This document shows positions 35,769-45,234 of a DNA stretch of 64,000 nucleotides, in pieces. Every line of letters starts with the position of its first letter. Within the stretch, counting starts at the first letter, position 1. Both the position numbers and the translations under genes were made by a program. This DNA comes from Paraburkholderia elongata (GTDB taxonomy: Bacteria; Pseudomonadota; Gammaproteobacteria; Burkholderiales; Burkholderiaceae), in assembly GCF_013177735.1 (NCBI RefSeq), contig NZ_WOEZ01000117.1, forward strand, positions 1 through 64,000. The letters run 5' to 3'. Below the pieces are notes generated by a model that did not search any database, was not told the DNA's origin, and was given only the letters and a program-made list of their open reading frames with translations.

Positions 35769-38182
35769 GCGCTCCCCCCTGGTTGTAATGCCGTACGTTC
35801 AACGGGTGGCACTCGAGCCAGCAGAAAGTGTGATAGTGCGGGAATCAGAATCAACGCGCCAATCATGTTCCATATGAACATGAACGCGAGCAGAACACCC
35901 ATGTCGGCTTGAAATTTGATTGGCGACCAGATCCAGATTCCGACCCCTGCAGCAAGCGTGATGCCGACAAGCGCTACCACTCTACCCGTGAACCCGACGG
36001 CAATCGCGTACGCTTCTCTTAACGGAAGACCTGCGCGCTGCTGCGCCAACTGCACGCTCAGCAGATAAAGCGCGTAATCTACCCCGATGCCAACTCCGAG
36101 GGCAATCACTGGCAAGGTTGCAACCTTTACACCTATGTTCAGCATCACCATCAATGCCTCGCACATAATCGATGTCAGCGCCAGTGGAATAATCGCGACA
36201 AGGACAGCACGCCAATTGCGAAACGTCAGCAGACAAAGAACGATGACCGCGCCGTAGACCAGATACAACATGTTTGTGTTGGCCTTCTCCACGGTGATGT
36301 TCGTCGCCGCTTCGATCCCCGCCGATCCCGCCCCGAGCAGGAACTGGAACTGACTGTTGTCGTGGGTATGGCTAAAGCCCTCGACAGCATCGACCACTTT
36401 GCTCAAGGTCTCTGCCTTGTGATCCGTCAGATAGGCAATCACCGTTCCGACGGACCAGTCCTTGTTGATCAATTCGGGATTACTATCCGACACGACATTG
36501 ATTGCCGGTGCCACCACTGACGGGTCACGGTTAATCGTGAGCCATTTCGGCGAGCCCTCGTAGTTGCCAGCGGTCGCAAAGCGTACCAGGTTCGACGCCG
36601 AGATGGCCGTCTGCACGGATGGTAGGCCGCGGAGCACCTGCTCGAGACGATCTTCCTCGATTAAAGTCCGATAGGTTCCGACACCGCCAGGAGGCGTCTT
36701 GACGATAACGACGAACTGGTCGCTGGACAGACCATAGTGCTGTGTGAAGAAGGCGTTGTCACGGTTATAACGCGAATCCGCGCGCAACTCCGGTGCCCCG
36801 GCATTCAGGTCACCCACTTTGAGGTGCAGGCTGATCGCGTATGCGCCAGCGCCCAGGCATGCCGCGACCAACAATGCACATGTGGCATATCGCCTCTGCG
36901 TAAAACAGGTCAATTTCCCGATCCAGGATGATCCGCCCGACTCTACCGACCGCTGCATCACGCGCCGCACCGCGACGGGGCTCACGCCTGTGAACGACAA
37001 CATCACCGGCAGCAGTACGAGATTGGTGAACACGAGAACGGCAACGCCCACGCTTGCGGTAATCGCCAGATTCCGAATGACCGGAATATCAATGACCACG
37101 AGTACCGCGAAACTTACTGCATCGGCAACCAGGGCGGTAAGCCCGGCGAGGAATAGGCGCCGAAACGTATATCGGGCGGCAACGTATTTGTGTGTACCCG
37201 CTCCAATGTCGAGCATGATCCCGTTCATCTTCTGTGCACCGTGCGATACACCAATGGCAAACACAAGGAACGGCACAAGTACCGAATAGGGATCGAGATC
37301 GAAACCGAACAGACGAGTCAGCCCCAGTTGCCAGAGCACGGCCATCAGCGAACATGAGAGGATGAGCACCGTGCTTCGCGTGCAGCGTGTATAGAACAGG
37401 ATGATGACGCCCGCCACGACCAACGCGGCAGCGAAATAGGTCATCACCTGCGTGAGACCATCGATCAGGTCCCCCACAAGCTTCGCGAAACCAACGATGT
37501 GAATGTTAACTGAATCCGTTCGGTTGACGCGAATCTTATCGTCAAGGTAATGCGAAATTTTCGCGTAGTCGAGGGGCTTGCCGGTTTGCGGATCCTTGTC
37601 CAAAAGCGGCACAAACACCGTACTCGATCGCTGATCGCTAGCAACCAAGCTTCCGATCAGTCCCGCACGGGCGACATTTAGTTGCAACCTGCGGCTCATT
37701 TCTTTCGTGCCATTGAAATCGCCAGGCATCACCGGACCGCCCGTAAAACCCTCTTCCGTGAAATCCGTCCATCGCACCGACGGTGTCCACAGCGATTTCA
37801 TGAAGGCGCGATCCACACCAGGCATCAGATAGGCCGCGTCGTTGACGCGTTGCAGTACCTGAAGATAGCGCGGATCGTAGATGTCGCCCTTGGTGTTTTC
37901 GACGTCGATGCGAATCGCATTGCCAAGACTAGCCAGCGAGGTTCGGTTCGCAAGGTAGTTCTTGATATATGGCTGCGACTGAGGGAGCATGTTCTCAAAG
38001 CTCGTATTGACTCGGATCTTGATTGCCTCGTAACCCAGAAACAAGGTCAGCAGCGCACAAAGAATCACGACCAGGTGGCGATTGTTAAAGATCAGGCGCT
38101 CAAGCAAGATACCGGACCCGCTATCGAACCGGTTCGGATCGCTAATCACAGACATCGAATCCCGTTTGAAGACGGCGACCAT
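35765..38182 (-). CDS. RND/MMPL-family transporter
   Basis: This 805-residue inner-membrane protein has the two-fold RND layout. One TM helix near the start (HLVVILCALLTLFLGYEA) and a ~200-residue periplasmic domain are followed by a bundle of helices (about 235-420). A second TM and periplasmic domain come next (about 445-640), and then a final bundle (about 645-795). The GVGIGVDYALYLLS segment is the sterol-sensing-like region of MMPL/HpnN proteins. The ATG overlaps the stop of the YCF48 gene (TAATG), so they are translated together. Family knowledge links such proteins to lipid, hopanoid or hydrophobic substrate transport; direction is unknown. Confidence 0.9.
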   Translation of the reverse strand: MVAVFKRDSMSVISDPNRFDSGSGILLERLIFNNRHLVVILCALLTLFLGYEAIKIRVNTSFENMLPQSQPYIKNYLANRTSLASLGNAIRIDVENTKGDIYDPRYLQVLQRVNDAAYLMPGVDRAFMKSLWTPSVRWTDFTEEGFTGGPVMPGDFNGTKEMSRRLQLNVARAGLIGSLVASDQRSSTVFVPLLDKDPQTGKPLDYAKISHYLDDKIRVNRTDSVNIHIVGFAKLVGDLIDGLTQVMTYFAAALVVAGVIILFYTRCTRSTVLILSCSLMAVLWQLGLTRLFGFDLDPYSVLVPFLVFAIGVSHGAQKMNGIMLDIGAGTHKYVAARYTFRRLFLAGLTALVADAVSFAVLVVIDIPVIRNLAITASVGVAVLVFTNLVLLPVMLSFTGVSPVAVRRVMQRSVESGGSSWIGKLTCFTQRRYATCALLVAACLGAGAYAISLHLKVGDLNAGAPELRADSRYNRDNAFFTQHYGLSSDQFVVIVKTPPGGVGTYRTLIEEDRLEQVLRGLPSVQTAISASNLVRFATAGNYEGSPKWLTINRDPSVVAPAINVVSDSNPELINKDWSVGTVIAYLTDHKAETLSKVVDAVEGFSHTHDNSQFQFLLGAGSAGIEAATNITVEKANTNMLYLVYGAVIVLCLLTFRNWRAVLVAIIPLALTSIMCEALMVMLNIGVKVATLPVIALGVGIGVDYALYLLSVQLAQQRAGLPLREAYAIAVGFTGRVVALVGITLAAGVGIWIWSPIKFQADMGVLLAFMFIWNMIGALILIPALSHFLLARVPPVERTALQPGGSA

Positions 38183-39318
38183 TACGTTCTACCTCCGGTC
38201 AAATTCTGTTTGTGGCGAAATTCTTTACGTTCGATACCCTGAAATCCCGCGAAGACAAACCAGGCGCCATTGCTAGCCACGACATCGGCAAACAGCATTG
38301 GCTTATCCACCGGGAACGGGCTGAAGCTGCGCGCGTCGTCGATGCTACACAGCACCTGACCACCCTCCCCTGTCAGCACGACGACCTTGTCATCGACAGA
38401 TAGAGCGGCGGAAGTCAGACTGGTGTGTACGCCCGTCTTCACGGCCTCCCAACTGTGACCGCCGTCGACACTGCGAAATGCCGTCCCGTTCAGTCCGACT
38501 GCCAACAAAAAGCGATCGTTGCCCACAATATGGAAGAAACTGCCCTTGTAGTTCGGAGAAATTCCGACGAAGCGTTGCTGTTTGCGGTCGAGGCGGTAAA
38601 CGGTACCTTGCTCGCCGGCAATATAGATATCTTGACCGATCTTGCGAATATCGTTCAGGTTCAGAAATTTGTCGTTATCTATATGATCGAGCCAAGGCTC
38701 CCATGTTTTTCCACCATCCACTGTCTTTACAATCATCCCAAAGGAACCAACTGCATAACCAATTTGTTGGCTTTCGAAGTAAACGCTGAGGAATGGCCAA
38801 GTCGCTCCGCTTTTCGTGTTCAGTTCGATCTCGTCCAGGAATGGCTGAAGCCCCTTCTCACCCTTGGCAACGCGTGCCTTGTAGAAACTTGTGAGGGCGT
38901 CGTGGGCGAGCTCGCCGTCAAACTGCTTTTTCCATGTCTCGCCACCGTCACCCGTATGGAGAATCACCCCGTCGTGGCCGACCGCCCATCCTTGTTTTTC
39001 CGAGATGAACGACAGTGAAACGAGGTCAGACTGAACCGGAACCTGGGCCTGCCGCCAGTGCATTCCGTCGTCATTGGAGAATAGAATCAGGCCATGTAGT
39101 CCTGCGGCAACAAATCGTTCACGCGTCCCTTCGTCGACTCTTGCCAAAGCGAGAGTCGGTTGTCTAGAAAGATTCACTGTCGCAGCAGGCCGGGCATCGG
39201 CCGGCGTAACGAGAGGGTCCTTGAATACGTTGTTCAAGCTGCTGCCCGCAGCATGTCCCTCGACTGCCATACAAAGGAACGTCGCAGCCACAGACAAACA
39301 GGCGAATAGGAATCGCAT
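38182..39318 (-). CDS. Periplasmic YCF48/BNR-like beta-propeller protein
   Basis: ATG 39318 gives 378 residues beginning with a signal peptide (MRFLFACLSVAATFLCM, cleavage near GHA-AG). A longer frame to 39357 would place 13 extra residues ahead of the signal, so it is less likely. Repeats with DDGMHWRQ, DGGETWKK, DGGKTWEP and DGGHSWEA show the YCF48/photosystem-assembly-type propeller. In bacteria such genes often stand between DUF1329 and RND genes in hydrophobic-substrate clusters. It probably assists assembly or substrate transfer in the periplasm. Confidence 0.88.
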   Translation of the reverse strand: MRFLFACLSVAATFLCMAVEGHAAGSSLNNVFKDPLVTPADARPAATVNLSRQPTLALARVDEGTRERFVAAGLHGLILFSNDDGMHWRQAQVPVQSDLVSLSFISEKQGWAVGHDGVILHTGDGGETWKKQFDGELAHDALTSFYKARVAKGEKGLQPFLDEIELNTKSGATWPFLSVYFESQQIGYAVGSFGMIVKTVDGGKTWEPWLDHIDNDKFLNLNDIRKIGQDIYIAGEQGTVYRLDRKQQRFVGISPNYKGSFFHIVGNDRFLLAVGLNGTAFRSVDGGHSWEAVKTGVHTSLTSAALSVDDKVVVLTGEGGQVLCSIDDARSFSPFPVDKPMLFADVVASNGAWFVFAGFQGIERKEFRHKQNLTGGRT

Positions 39319-39505
39319 GTGAAAATGCCCGGAAAGATCAATTGTTTCGGTATCCATACCGTCTAAGATATCCGGCGCTATCGTCGAATATCCGTGACAT
39401 CATCCACCCGCCATCACGCGGCGCCGGCCCGTTGCATTAAGTTCCGCCGTAGTGAGCAGAAGTTCTTGCACCGGTCACCTACGCACTATGTTTCGACGTG
39501 TCTGA

Positions 39506-40870
39506 CTATCGCAAACCACTCGCTGTCATTGCCGATGGCGTGAATTTGCTGATGTCGTCGATATGCTCAGAGGCCTTGATGAAGTCATTAGGTCGAGACT
39601 GCGCTTCAATGTATGTAGAGCGCTTGCTAAGATCGTAAAAAACGATGCCTTGGGCGAACGCCTCTTTATCCCAAAGCGGTAGGACCGGATAAAAGCCCGC
39701 TTTAAACAGTGCCCCGGCTTGGTCATAGGCATCAGATGCGACACAAGCCCATGTATCTTCATCGATGTACAGTGTCCGCCGCGGCTGTACGTGGCGTTTT
39801 CCCGCTTTGAGTGTCGCCTCTACCACCCAAACCCGATGGAGCTCCCACCGCGATACGTCCGGATTGACAACGCTCTTGACAAGCATCTTATCGACCGGGG
39901 CGAACAGCATGCGACTGGAGTTATACATGACATATAGCTCCTTCTTCCCGACGATCTTGAAATCGTACCGGTCCAGTGAACCGGTAAATCCAAATAGCTC
40001 GTCATAGTTAATCGCTCCACCGTCCGCAGCGATCGGCGTGTCATAGGCATAATCAGGAGCGACTCGTGTGCGTCGCTGACCGGGGAAATAGACCCAAGTG
40101 AGCGCATCGGTCTTGTCATAGTTCACTGGAAGCCGCTGCAGAATTTTCGAACCGACCTGCGAAGGCGGCCCCATCCAGGTCCCGATCCGAAATTCGATGG
40201 CTCCGCCGTCCAGTGCGTCCCTTTTAGGATCTTGATAAAGTTGGGCGAAGTCCCCGTCAAGTTGGCCGACGTCTGTGAGATGCCCGTCCGCGTCGATGTA
40301 CCAAGTCGACTCCCGGATATTAGTGTGAACTCCCCAGAGGTCCGTAGTTGCCATATTCCAAATGACCTCTGCCCCTGTCGTCGGAATCGGGAACGGCACG
40401 CACGAATACGCGTCGCTGAAACCGTTCCCGTTGGAACTGATCTTCGCTTGAGCAGCGTTGGTCTTGCAATGGGAAAGCCAGTTACTACTATGCGTAACGC
40501 TCCGGTGCGTCGGATAAACATCTACGCGGAACTCCGGGTACTTTTTGAGCATCGCGATCGTACCGGCTGACAGCCGATCCGCATATTTTTCGTAGTCGCT
40601 CGCAGTGATCGAGAATAATGGCTTCTCGCCATCATACGGGCCCACATCATATCGTCCGCTTCCTTTGACCCATCCGGGGGGGGCGGTAGTGTCCGGCAAT
40701 CCCCCCGTATACGCGGGGATCGTCTTGTCGGCGTTGCCGGCCGGATCTGCTCCCCACATAGTTAGCGATTTGCCGAGCTGGTCCGCTTGCTGCTGCGACG
40801 CCCCCGCCGATGCGGTGCCAGCGGCAAGTGCGATGCCCATTCCGACAATAAGCTTTTGCAAGAGTCGCAT
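39506..40870 (-). CDS. DUF1329 periplasmic protein
   Basis: This 454-residue protein has a signal peptide (MRLLQKLIVGMGIALAAGTASA) and then LGKSLTMWGADPAGNADKTIPAYTGG, the typical DUF1329 start. Conserved parts include YPEFRVDVYPTHR, WVYFPGQRRTR and DYAYDTP. The family has a LolA/LolB-like fold and is nearly always beside DUF1302. A carrier for hydrophobic molecules or outer-membrane lipids is the usual inference. It is 13 bases downstream of the DUF1302 gene and 187 bases before the YCF48-like gene. Confidence 0.92.
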   Translation of the reverse strand: MRLLQKLIVGMGIALAAGTASAGASQQQADQLGKSLTMWGADPAGNADKTIPAYTGGLPDTTAPPGWVKGSGRYDVGPYDGEKPLFSITASDYEKYADRLSAGTIAMLKKYPEFRVDVYPTHRSVTHSSNWLSHCKTNAAQAKISSNGNGFSDAYSCVPFPIPTTGAEVIWNMATTDLWGVHTNIRESTWYIDADGHLTDVGQLDGDFAQLYQDPKRDALDGGAIEFRIGTWMGPPSQVGSKILQRLPVNYDKTDALTWVYFPGQRRTRVAPDYAYDTPIAADGGAINYDELFGFTGSLDRYDFKIVGKKELYVMYNSSRMLFAPVDKMLVKSVVNPDVSRWELHRVWVVEATLKAGKRHVQPRRTLYIDEDTWACVASDAYDQAGALFKAGFYPVLPLWDKEAFAQGIVFYDLSKRSTYIEAQSRPNDFIKASEHIDDISKFTPSAMTASGLR

Positions 40871-40883
40871 TTACTGTCTCCGA

Positions 40884-42581
40884 TTAGAATTGGGCGGACA
40901 AAGTAAGGGAAATCCAACCTTTGTCGTTATAGAAAAACGGTCCATTTCCGCCGGAGTAGTACGCTGGTCCGCCCGGACCGAACGACGTCAAACCTCCGCT
41001 TGTGTGAGCGTGGTAGCCGTTGTACTGCAACGTTACGTTGTATTTCTGCTGAATCAGCGCGTGCAGACCTACCGTATAAATCAGCTCGCCCTGATAGGTG
41101 CCGTTCAGGCTTGGAGTGTTGCCGAAGATTCCATACTCAGCGAATATCGGCATGTCGAGGTCAATGCCTGGAACAACCTGTAGCCACTGAGGGTCAAAGG
41201 AAATCGCGGCAGCAACCGAATTGTTCGTCGAGCACCCGCTCCATTTACTCCCCGTTGGGCATGCGGCAGCGTTTCCAACCCCGTTGTAGAGAGCGCTGTT
41301 ACTTGTGGTCCGTAGTTTCTGGGTGAACGCGACCTCGGCGATGGCAGTGCCGGTGTCCCAAAGGGGTGATCGACTCAGGCCGGCAAGGACATTGGCGACG
41401 ACGTTCAGCGTGTCACCACGTGCGCCAGCTTCCCCGCTCGGGTCGCTGGGTAACGGGCCCAGACCACTGTTCAGCGCTGTGTTGTGCCGATACGTCACAT
41501 CGAGGCCGGCGCTGTAAGCGCCTATCGGCAAATCGAGACTGTATCCGTATAGCTTGACGTTCGGCGCGTATGCCAGGTGATAGTTCGTCGCGCCTGTTAC
41601 AGGATTGACACCCAGTAATACCCACGGCGAAGTCTCCGTTAGATTACGGTAATAGAATCCCATTGTTCCCCCGGGAAGCCATTTGGGCGACCATGAGAAT
41701 TTAAGGCCATAGTCGTCGTGAAAACCGTTGTTTGGCTTGACGTCCGCACCTCGCGGAATGTTTCCCTCAAGCAGATTGGGACCGTTAAACAGGAAACCGG
41801 CGGTGCCGAGATACGTTCCCCCTTCAGGGAAGCGGCTCGCGGCGTATTCGAAGAAATACTCCGCCGCAACCGACGTAGTTGGAGTCAATTGTGTCTCGAA
41901 CAACACTTGGGCGCGTGGGATCGCGAGCTGTTTGGCTTGCGTCCCAGGTGTTGCCGCTCCCTGGATGCCGTCCGAAGCGTTCTGCCCATAGCTGACACCC
42001 TGCGTGCCAAAAAACAAGGCGGTACCCCAATACTGCGTCAGGCGTCCGACCTTTAGAGATGCTGGTTGACCGTCTAACTTGAAGTTCCAGAATCCGAAGG
42101 CGTCAAGGAGTTCTCCACCCTGTTGATAGTATCGCTGGGTGTAGCTACCGTATTGATTGCCAGAGTACGATCCCAACGCCGAATATGGCACTCCGAAAAC
42201 CGCATCACCCGGATGATTCGCCACCCCGCCACCGTAAGCGAAGTCCTTCCAGAAAGATGCGCTTAGCCTGAACCCGTACTGCTTCTCGTGGCTCGCGTCG
42301 AATTCCATCAGGTCCGACACGCGATTGGTGACCACGTCGCCGGCGTGAGGGAATTTGTAGTCGGATTCGCTATACAGCGGATTATTGCCTATGGAGGGAT
42401 TGATCCCTTGTGCGCGCACACCAAGGTTGTAAGCGATGGTGTTGTCCCAATTGATATCCCAGTCCGGCAAAATCGTGAGCGGAAATGCGTTCGCGGAGCC
42501 GGTGTAAGCGACCAGCACGCACGCTACGGTGCTCCCAAGTCTCCAGTGTGCCGACTTCAGCCGGCGTTTAACGTGACGCAT
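40884..42581 (-). CDS. DUF1302 outer-membrane beta-barrel protein
   Basis: This 565-residue protein follows GGAGGAG at ATG 42581. It has an N-terminal signal (basic start, then LGSTVACVLVAYTGSANA). The mature part is rich in aromatic and polar beta-strands, has many GxY/N turns, and ends with Phe (ISLTLSAQF), as outer-membrane barrels do. The ILPDWDINWDNTIAYNLGVRAQ opening is the DUF1302 hallmark. It is first in an operon with DUF1329, YCF48-like, RND and SDR genes, and is a likely channel for a hydrophobic substrate. Confidence 0.92.
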   Translation of the reverse strand: MRHVKRRLKSAHWRLGSTVACVLVAYTGSANAFPLTILPDWDINWDNTIAYNLGVRAQGINPSIGNNPLYSESDYKFPHAGDVVTNRVSDLMEFDASHEKQYGFRLSASFWKDFAYGGGVANHPGDAVFGVPYSALGSYSGNQYGSYTQRYYQQGGELLDAFGFWNFKLDGQPASLKVGRLTQYWGTALFFGTQGVSYGQNASDGIQGAATPGTQAKQLAIPRAQVLFETQLTPTTSVAAEYFFEYAASRFPEGGTYLGTAGFLFNGPNLLEGNIPRGADVKPNNGFHDDYGLKFSWSPKWLPGGTMGFYYRNLTETSPWVLLGVNPVTGATNYHLAYAPNVKLYGYSLDLPIGAYSAGLDVTYRHNTALNSGLGPLPSDPSGEAGARGDTLNVVANVLAGLSRSPLWDTGTAIAEVAFTQKLRTTSNSALYNGVGNAAACPTGSKWSGCSTNNSVAAAISFDPQWLQVVPGIDLDMPIFAEYGIFGNTPSLNGTYQGELIYTVGLHALIQQKYNVTLQYNGYHAHTSGGLTSFGPGGPAYYSGGNGPFFYNDKGWISLTLSAQF

Positions 42582-43112
42582 GACTCCTCCAGGCTGTGAA
42601 GCCTTATTTCAGATTTATTCTCCGAGAGCCACGATTCCATCCAGGCACAGCCATACCGAGACGGCAATTGTCTGCCGATTCGGATCGGTCGCCGCGGGAT
42701 GCTCCAATACCTTGGCTCACTCGCTTGTTATGTAAGCAGCTCTTGCAATCAATTCCTTAGGTACGTCTGTGAACGACTGACTGCCCCCCTGAGAATCCAC
42801 TGCAGGTCCTACGATTAGGAAACGCGATCTGACAACGCCAACCTAGAAATCGCGGACATTCCCCAACCACCTCGACACTTCCAAACTCGGTACATCCACG
42901 CTCACAATGTACGCCAGCGACACTTGCAATGACATTCGGGTATGCCCGAACTGACGTGAACTTGATGACGAATCAAACATCCAGGCTAACCGCGGAGGTA
43001 GGTTCTATCAGCTACTACGTGTACTGCACATAGATCTGATGTAAATACCGATGTGTAAATTTTATTGTCTATGGGGTATTCTTGCCGTGTCGAGGAAAGA
43101 AGAAGTGAAACT
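42582..43112. other. Divergent intergenic region
   Basis: It holds the promoter of the DUF1302 operon and the leader of the broken racemase. AATACC at 43044 and GGTATT at 43075 form an inverted repeat like that ahead of the intact racemase at 46975-47009. Confidence 0.45.
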
Positions 43113-43455
43113 ATGGCTATCTCCGGTCCGCTTAGAGGTGTCAAGGCTCTTGATCTTGCAAGTATCGATCCCTTGCATGATGCTGCCGATGTTGGCGCGA
43201 ATGTGCTGCGAATCGAAAGCAATGGCGCGCCCGATTCAACTCCTGACCGGCTCGACGCCAGAGGACGATGCAGCCTTACGCTCGACCTCAAGCAGCAGTC
43301 CTCGATATCGGGTTGTCTCGAACGTTGCGAGTCAGCCGAAATCGTTATAAAGGGAAGCCGCCCAGGAGCGATGGACGACTTGGACTTTGGCCTGACGTGA
43401 CACATAGACGATGCCACGGGTTCGTCTACGGACACCTAACCGCCTTCGGTCGGTA
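43113..43455 (+). pseudogene. Alpha-methylacyl-CoA racemase N-terminal fragment
   Basis: MAISGPLRGVKALDLA and later RLDARGRCSLTLDLKQ match the first ~95 residues of the intact racemase at 47065-48198. A stop follows at about 43400. The match continues in another frame (VYGHLTAFG) to about 43455 and then ends. The AMACR motif around GIGPAPFAAMM is damaged (ASIDPLHDAADV). It is not functional. Confidence 0.85.
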
Positions 43456-43642
43456 GCGCCCTCGAACTCGTATGACATCAACTGTTTCCCTATCTCCGGA
43501 GCATTGTTCAATGCAGTATGTATGCCCCTCTCATGCCAGTCAGTGGATCTGTTCTGGCATCACGTCCCAACTCGACATTGCGGTTGACACCGCAGTGTCG
43601 TCTAGTTGACATCCAACCTAAAACTGACAGGAGCAGAGTGCA

Positions 43643-43939
43643 ATGGCTCATTTTCTAGTCGAGATCCAATTCAAGGCTGCGGCGGATCAACAAGATCTTC
43701 TTGAACAACGCGTCTTTCTGGAACGGATTGCCAACGATCGGTCGCTGTTATTAGCAGCTGTGTTGCCACAGACGCCGGGCAAAGGGTTAGCGATCATCCG
43801 GGCGCCTTCGATCGAGGCAGCGAAGGCGATCTACGGCGAAGCGCCTCTTTTCAAGAAGGGAATCATCGGCTGGAGCATGACCGAGATTGTGCCCACCTAT
43901 GGAATCCCGGCCCTTCTTGAGGAGGAGCGCGATGAATGA
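43643..43939 (+). CDS. YciI-like small protein
   Basis: The 98-residue product (ATG 43643, AGGAG upstream) has the ferredoxin-like YCII layout. MAHFLVEIQFK strand, a helix DLLEQRVFLERI, LLLAAVLPQTPGKGLAIIRAPS and a C-terminal ACTIVE-site-like region with IIGWSMTEIVPTYG. The family is related to muconolactone isomerases and often of unknown role. The end overlaps the cytochrome b561 start by 8 bases, so the pair is probably co-translated. Confidence 0.72.
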   Translation: MAHFLVEIQFKAAADQQDLLEQRVFLERIANDRSLLLAAVLPQTPGKGLAIIRAPSIEAAKAIYGEAPLFKKGIIGWSMTEIVPTYGIPALLEEERDE

Positions 43940-44492
43940 TCAGTCTGAGCAACTCTATCGTCCCTGGGCGCGCCGCCTCCATTGGATCACGGCTGCGTTG
44001 GTGCTCACGATGCTAGTCGCCGGGCAGCGATTCAGGTTGGACTTGCCAAAAGCCCAACACATCTTTTCGCTTGCGGGGCACTCGGCCTTGGGCGTGAGCC
44101 TGCTGGTGGTTATGCTAGTCCGCGTCGTGTATCGGTTGCGCAACCCGCCACCGCCGTTCCCGACGGAACTTTCCGGCTGGCAGCATCAGCTGTCCGCACT
44201 CGTTCACGGCGCGCTATACATTCTGTTGTTCGCCGTACCGGTGCTTGGCCTAGTCGCCGCCTCGGCCTCACCACTTCCGGTCCAACCAGCTTACCTGTTC
44301 AATCTCACAAACCTTCTGGGCAATCCCAATGAAGCGCGCTTCTCCGTGATGCGCCACTATCATGATTTGAGTACCTGGCTGTTGGCTGCGCTGCTAGCCG
44401 TTCATATTGCTGCAGCCCTACTGCACCACTACGTCTTGAAGGACAGTGTGCTCGGGCGGATGTGGCCAAGGTCGGCGCGCAGGCGTGCCTAA
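43932..44492 (+). CDS. Cytochrome b561 family membrane protein
   Basis: ATG 43932 follows GGAGGAGCG and gives 186 residues. Four membrane helices are evident: about 20-38, 50-68, 88-110 and 145-168. Likely haem ligands are the His of RRLHWITA, the His in AGHSALGVS, and the His in LLAVHIAAALLHHY. Such proteins pass electrons from quinol to periplasmic or membrane acceptors. It overlaps the YciI-like gene. No quinone-linked partner is encoded next to it; coupling to the catabolic genes is speculative. Confidence 0.87.
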   Translation: MNDQSEQLYRPWARRLHWITAALVLTMLVAGQRFRLDLPKAQHIFSLAGHSALGVSLLVVMLVRVVYRLRNPPPPFPTELSGWQHQLSALVHGALYILLFAVPVLGLVAASASPLPVQPAYLFNLTNLLGNPNEARFSVMRHYHDLSTWLLAALLAVHIAAALLHHYVLKDSVLGRMWPRSARRRA

Positions 44493-45234
44493 GAGGGTGC
44501 CGAATTTGAGCATGGTGCGAGCGGGCCATTAGGACGATGTGTTAGAGAACGGGCACCGAAGCGACTCACGGGGGCTGTTCAGCGCCCTCCAAGCGGGCAA
44601 CGGCGCATCTGACACGGCTGTTGCGTCCGTTGCTGCTGAGGGTGCTGTGCCCAGTGCGCAGAGAGCACTTGTTGAGGGGAGCAGACGCATTACAACCTGC
44701 TGTACCGCTGGTTTGTCGATCTGGCCATCGAATATGCTGTATGGATCCACGTGGTGTTCTCGAAGATCCGGGTCGGCTAATCGAACACGAAGTGGTCGAG
44801 GCGCTCTTGCCGAAAGTCACGAGCCTGGCCGACAAACAGGGATGTTGTCCAGAAAGCACTTCGCGATCGATCGTGACCTGACCTCACGAAGTTGGACAGT
44901 TAAAGGGTAAGCACCTGCGGTGCTGAGTCCTGTATTGCACGGGGCTCAGCAGCACTTCAACAACCCGCTAGGAATATCGGCTGAGCAAGTGCTCTCTAAG
45001 AACCGTATTTGCTTGCTGGCAAGCTATCGAACACGCCAGCGTAGAGTCACGAGGGCGAGCCTGAGGCCTTTGGCTTCCCTGGTCGAAGCAGGTGGCGAAT
45101 CCACACGCGTGGCGTGCTTACCACTAACGTCGTTATCCGATCGTGAGCGGTACCAAGCAGCGAACCTCAGCCCGAATCCCGCGTGGATTGCGGAAGCGGA
45201 TTGAGGTCAGCCAAAGCCCCGGATTAATGCAGGA
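44493..45234. other. Degenerate region with IS remnant
   Basis: The left half is the IS5-type remnant given separately. From about 44911 to 45234 I see no recognisable gene or repeat. Confidence 0.45.
44580..44910 (+). mobile_element. IS5-family transposase remnant
   Basis: Three frames combine to match the N-terminal part of an IS5-type transposase: LLLRVLCPVRREHLL, then LYRWFVDLAIEYAVW, RLIEHEVVEALL and KHFAIDRDL...SWTVKG. At least two frameshifts separate them. The DDE catalytic half and terminal inverted repeats are not seen. It is an old inactive remnant, but shows that mobile DNA has passed through. Confidence 0.7.
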
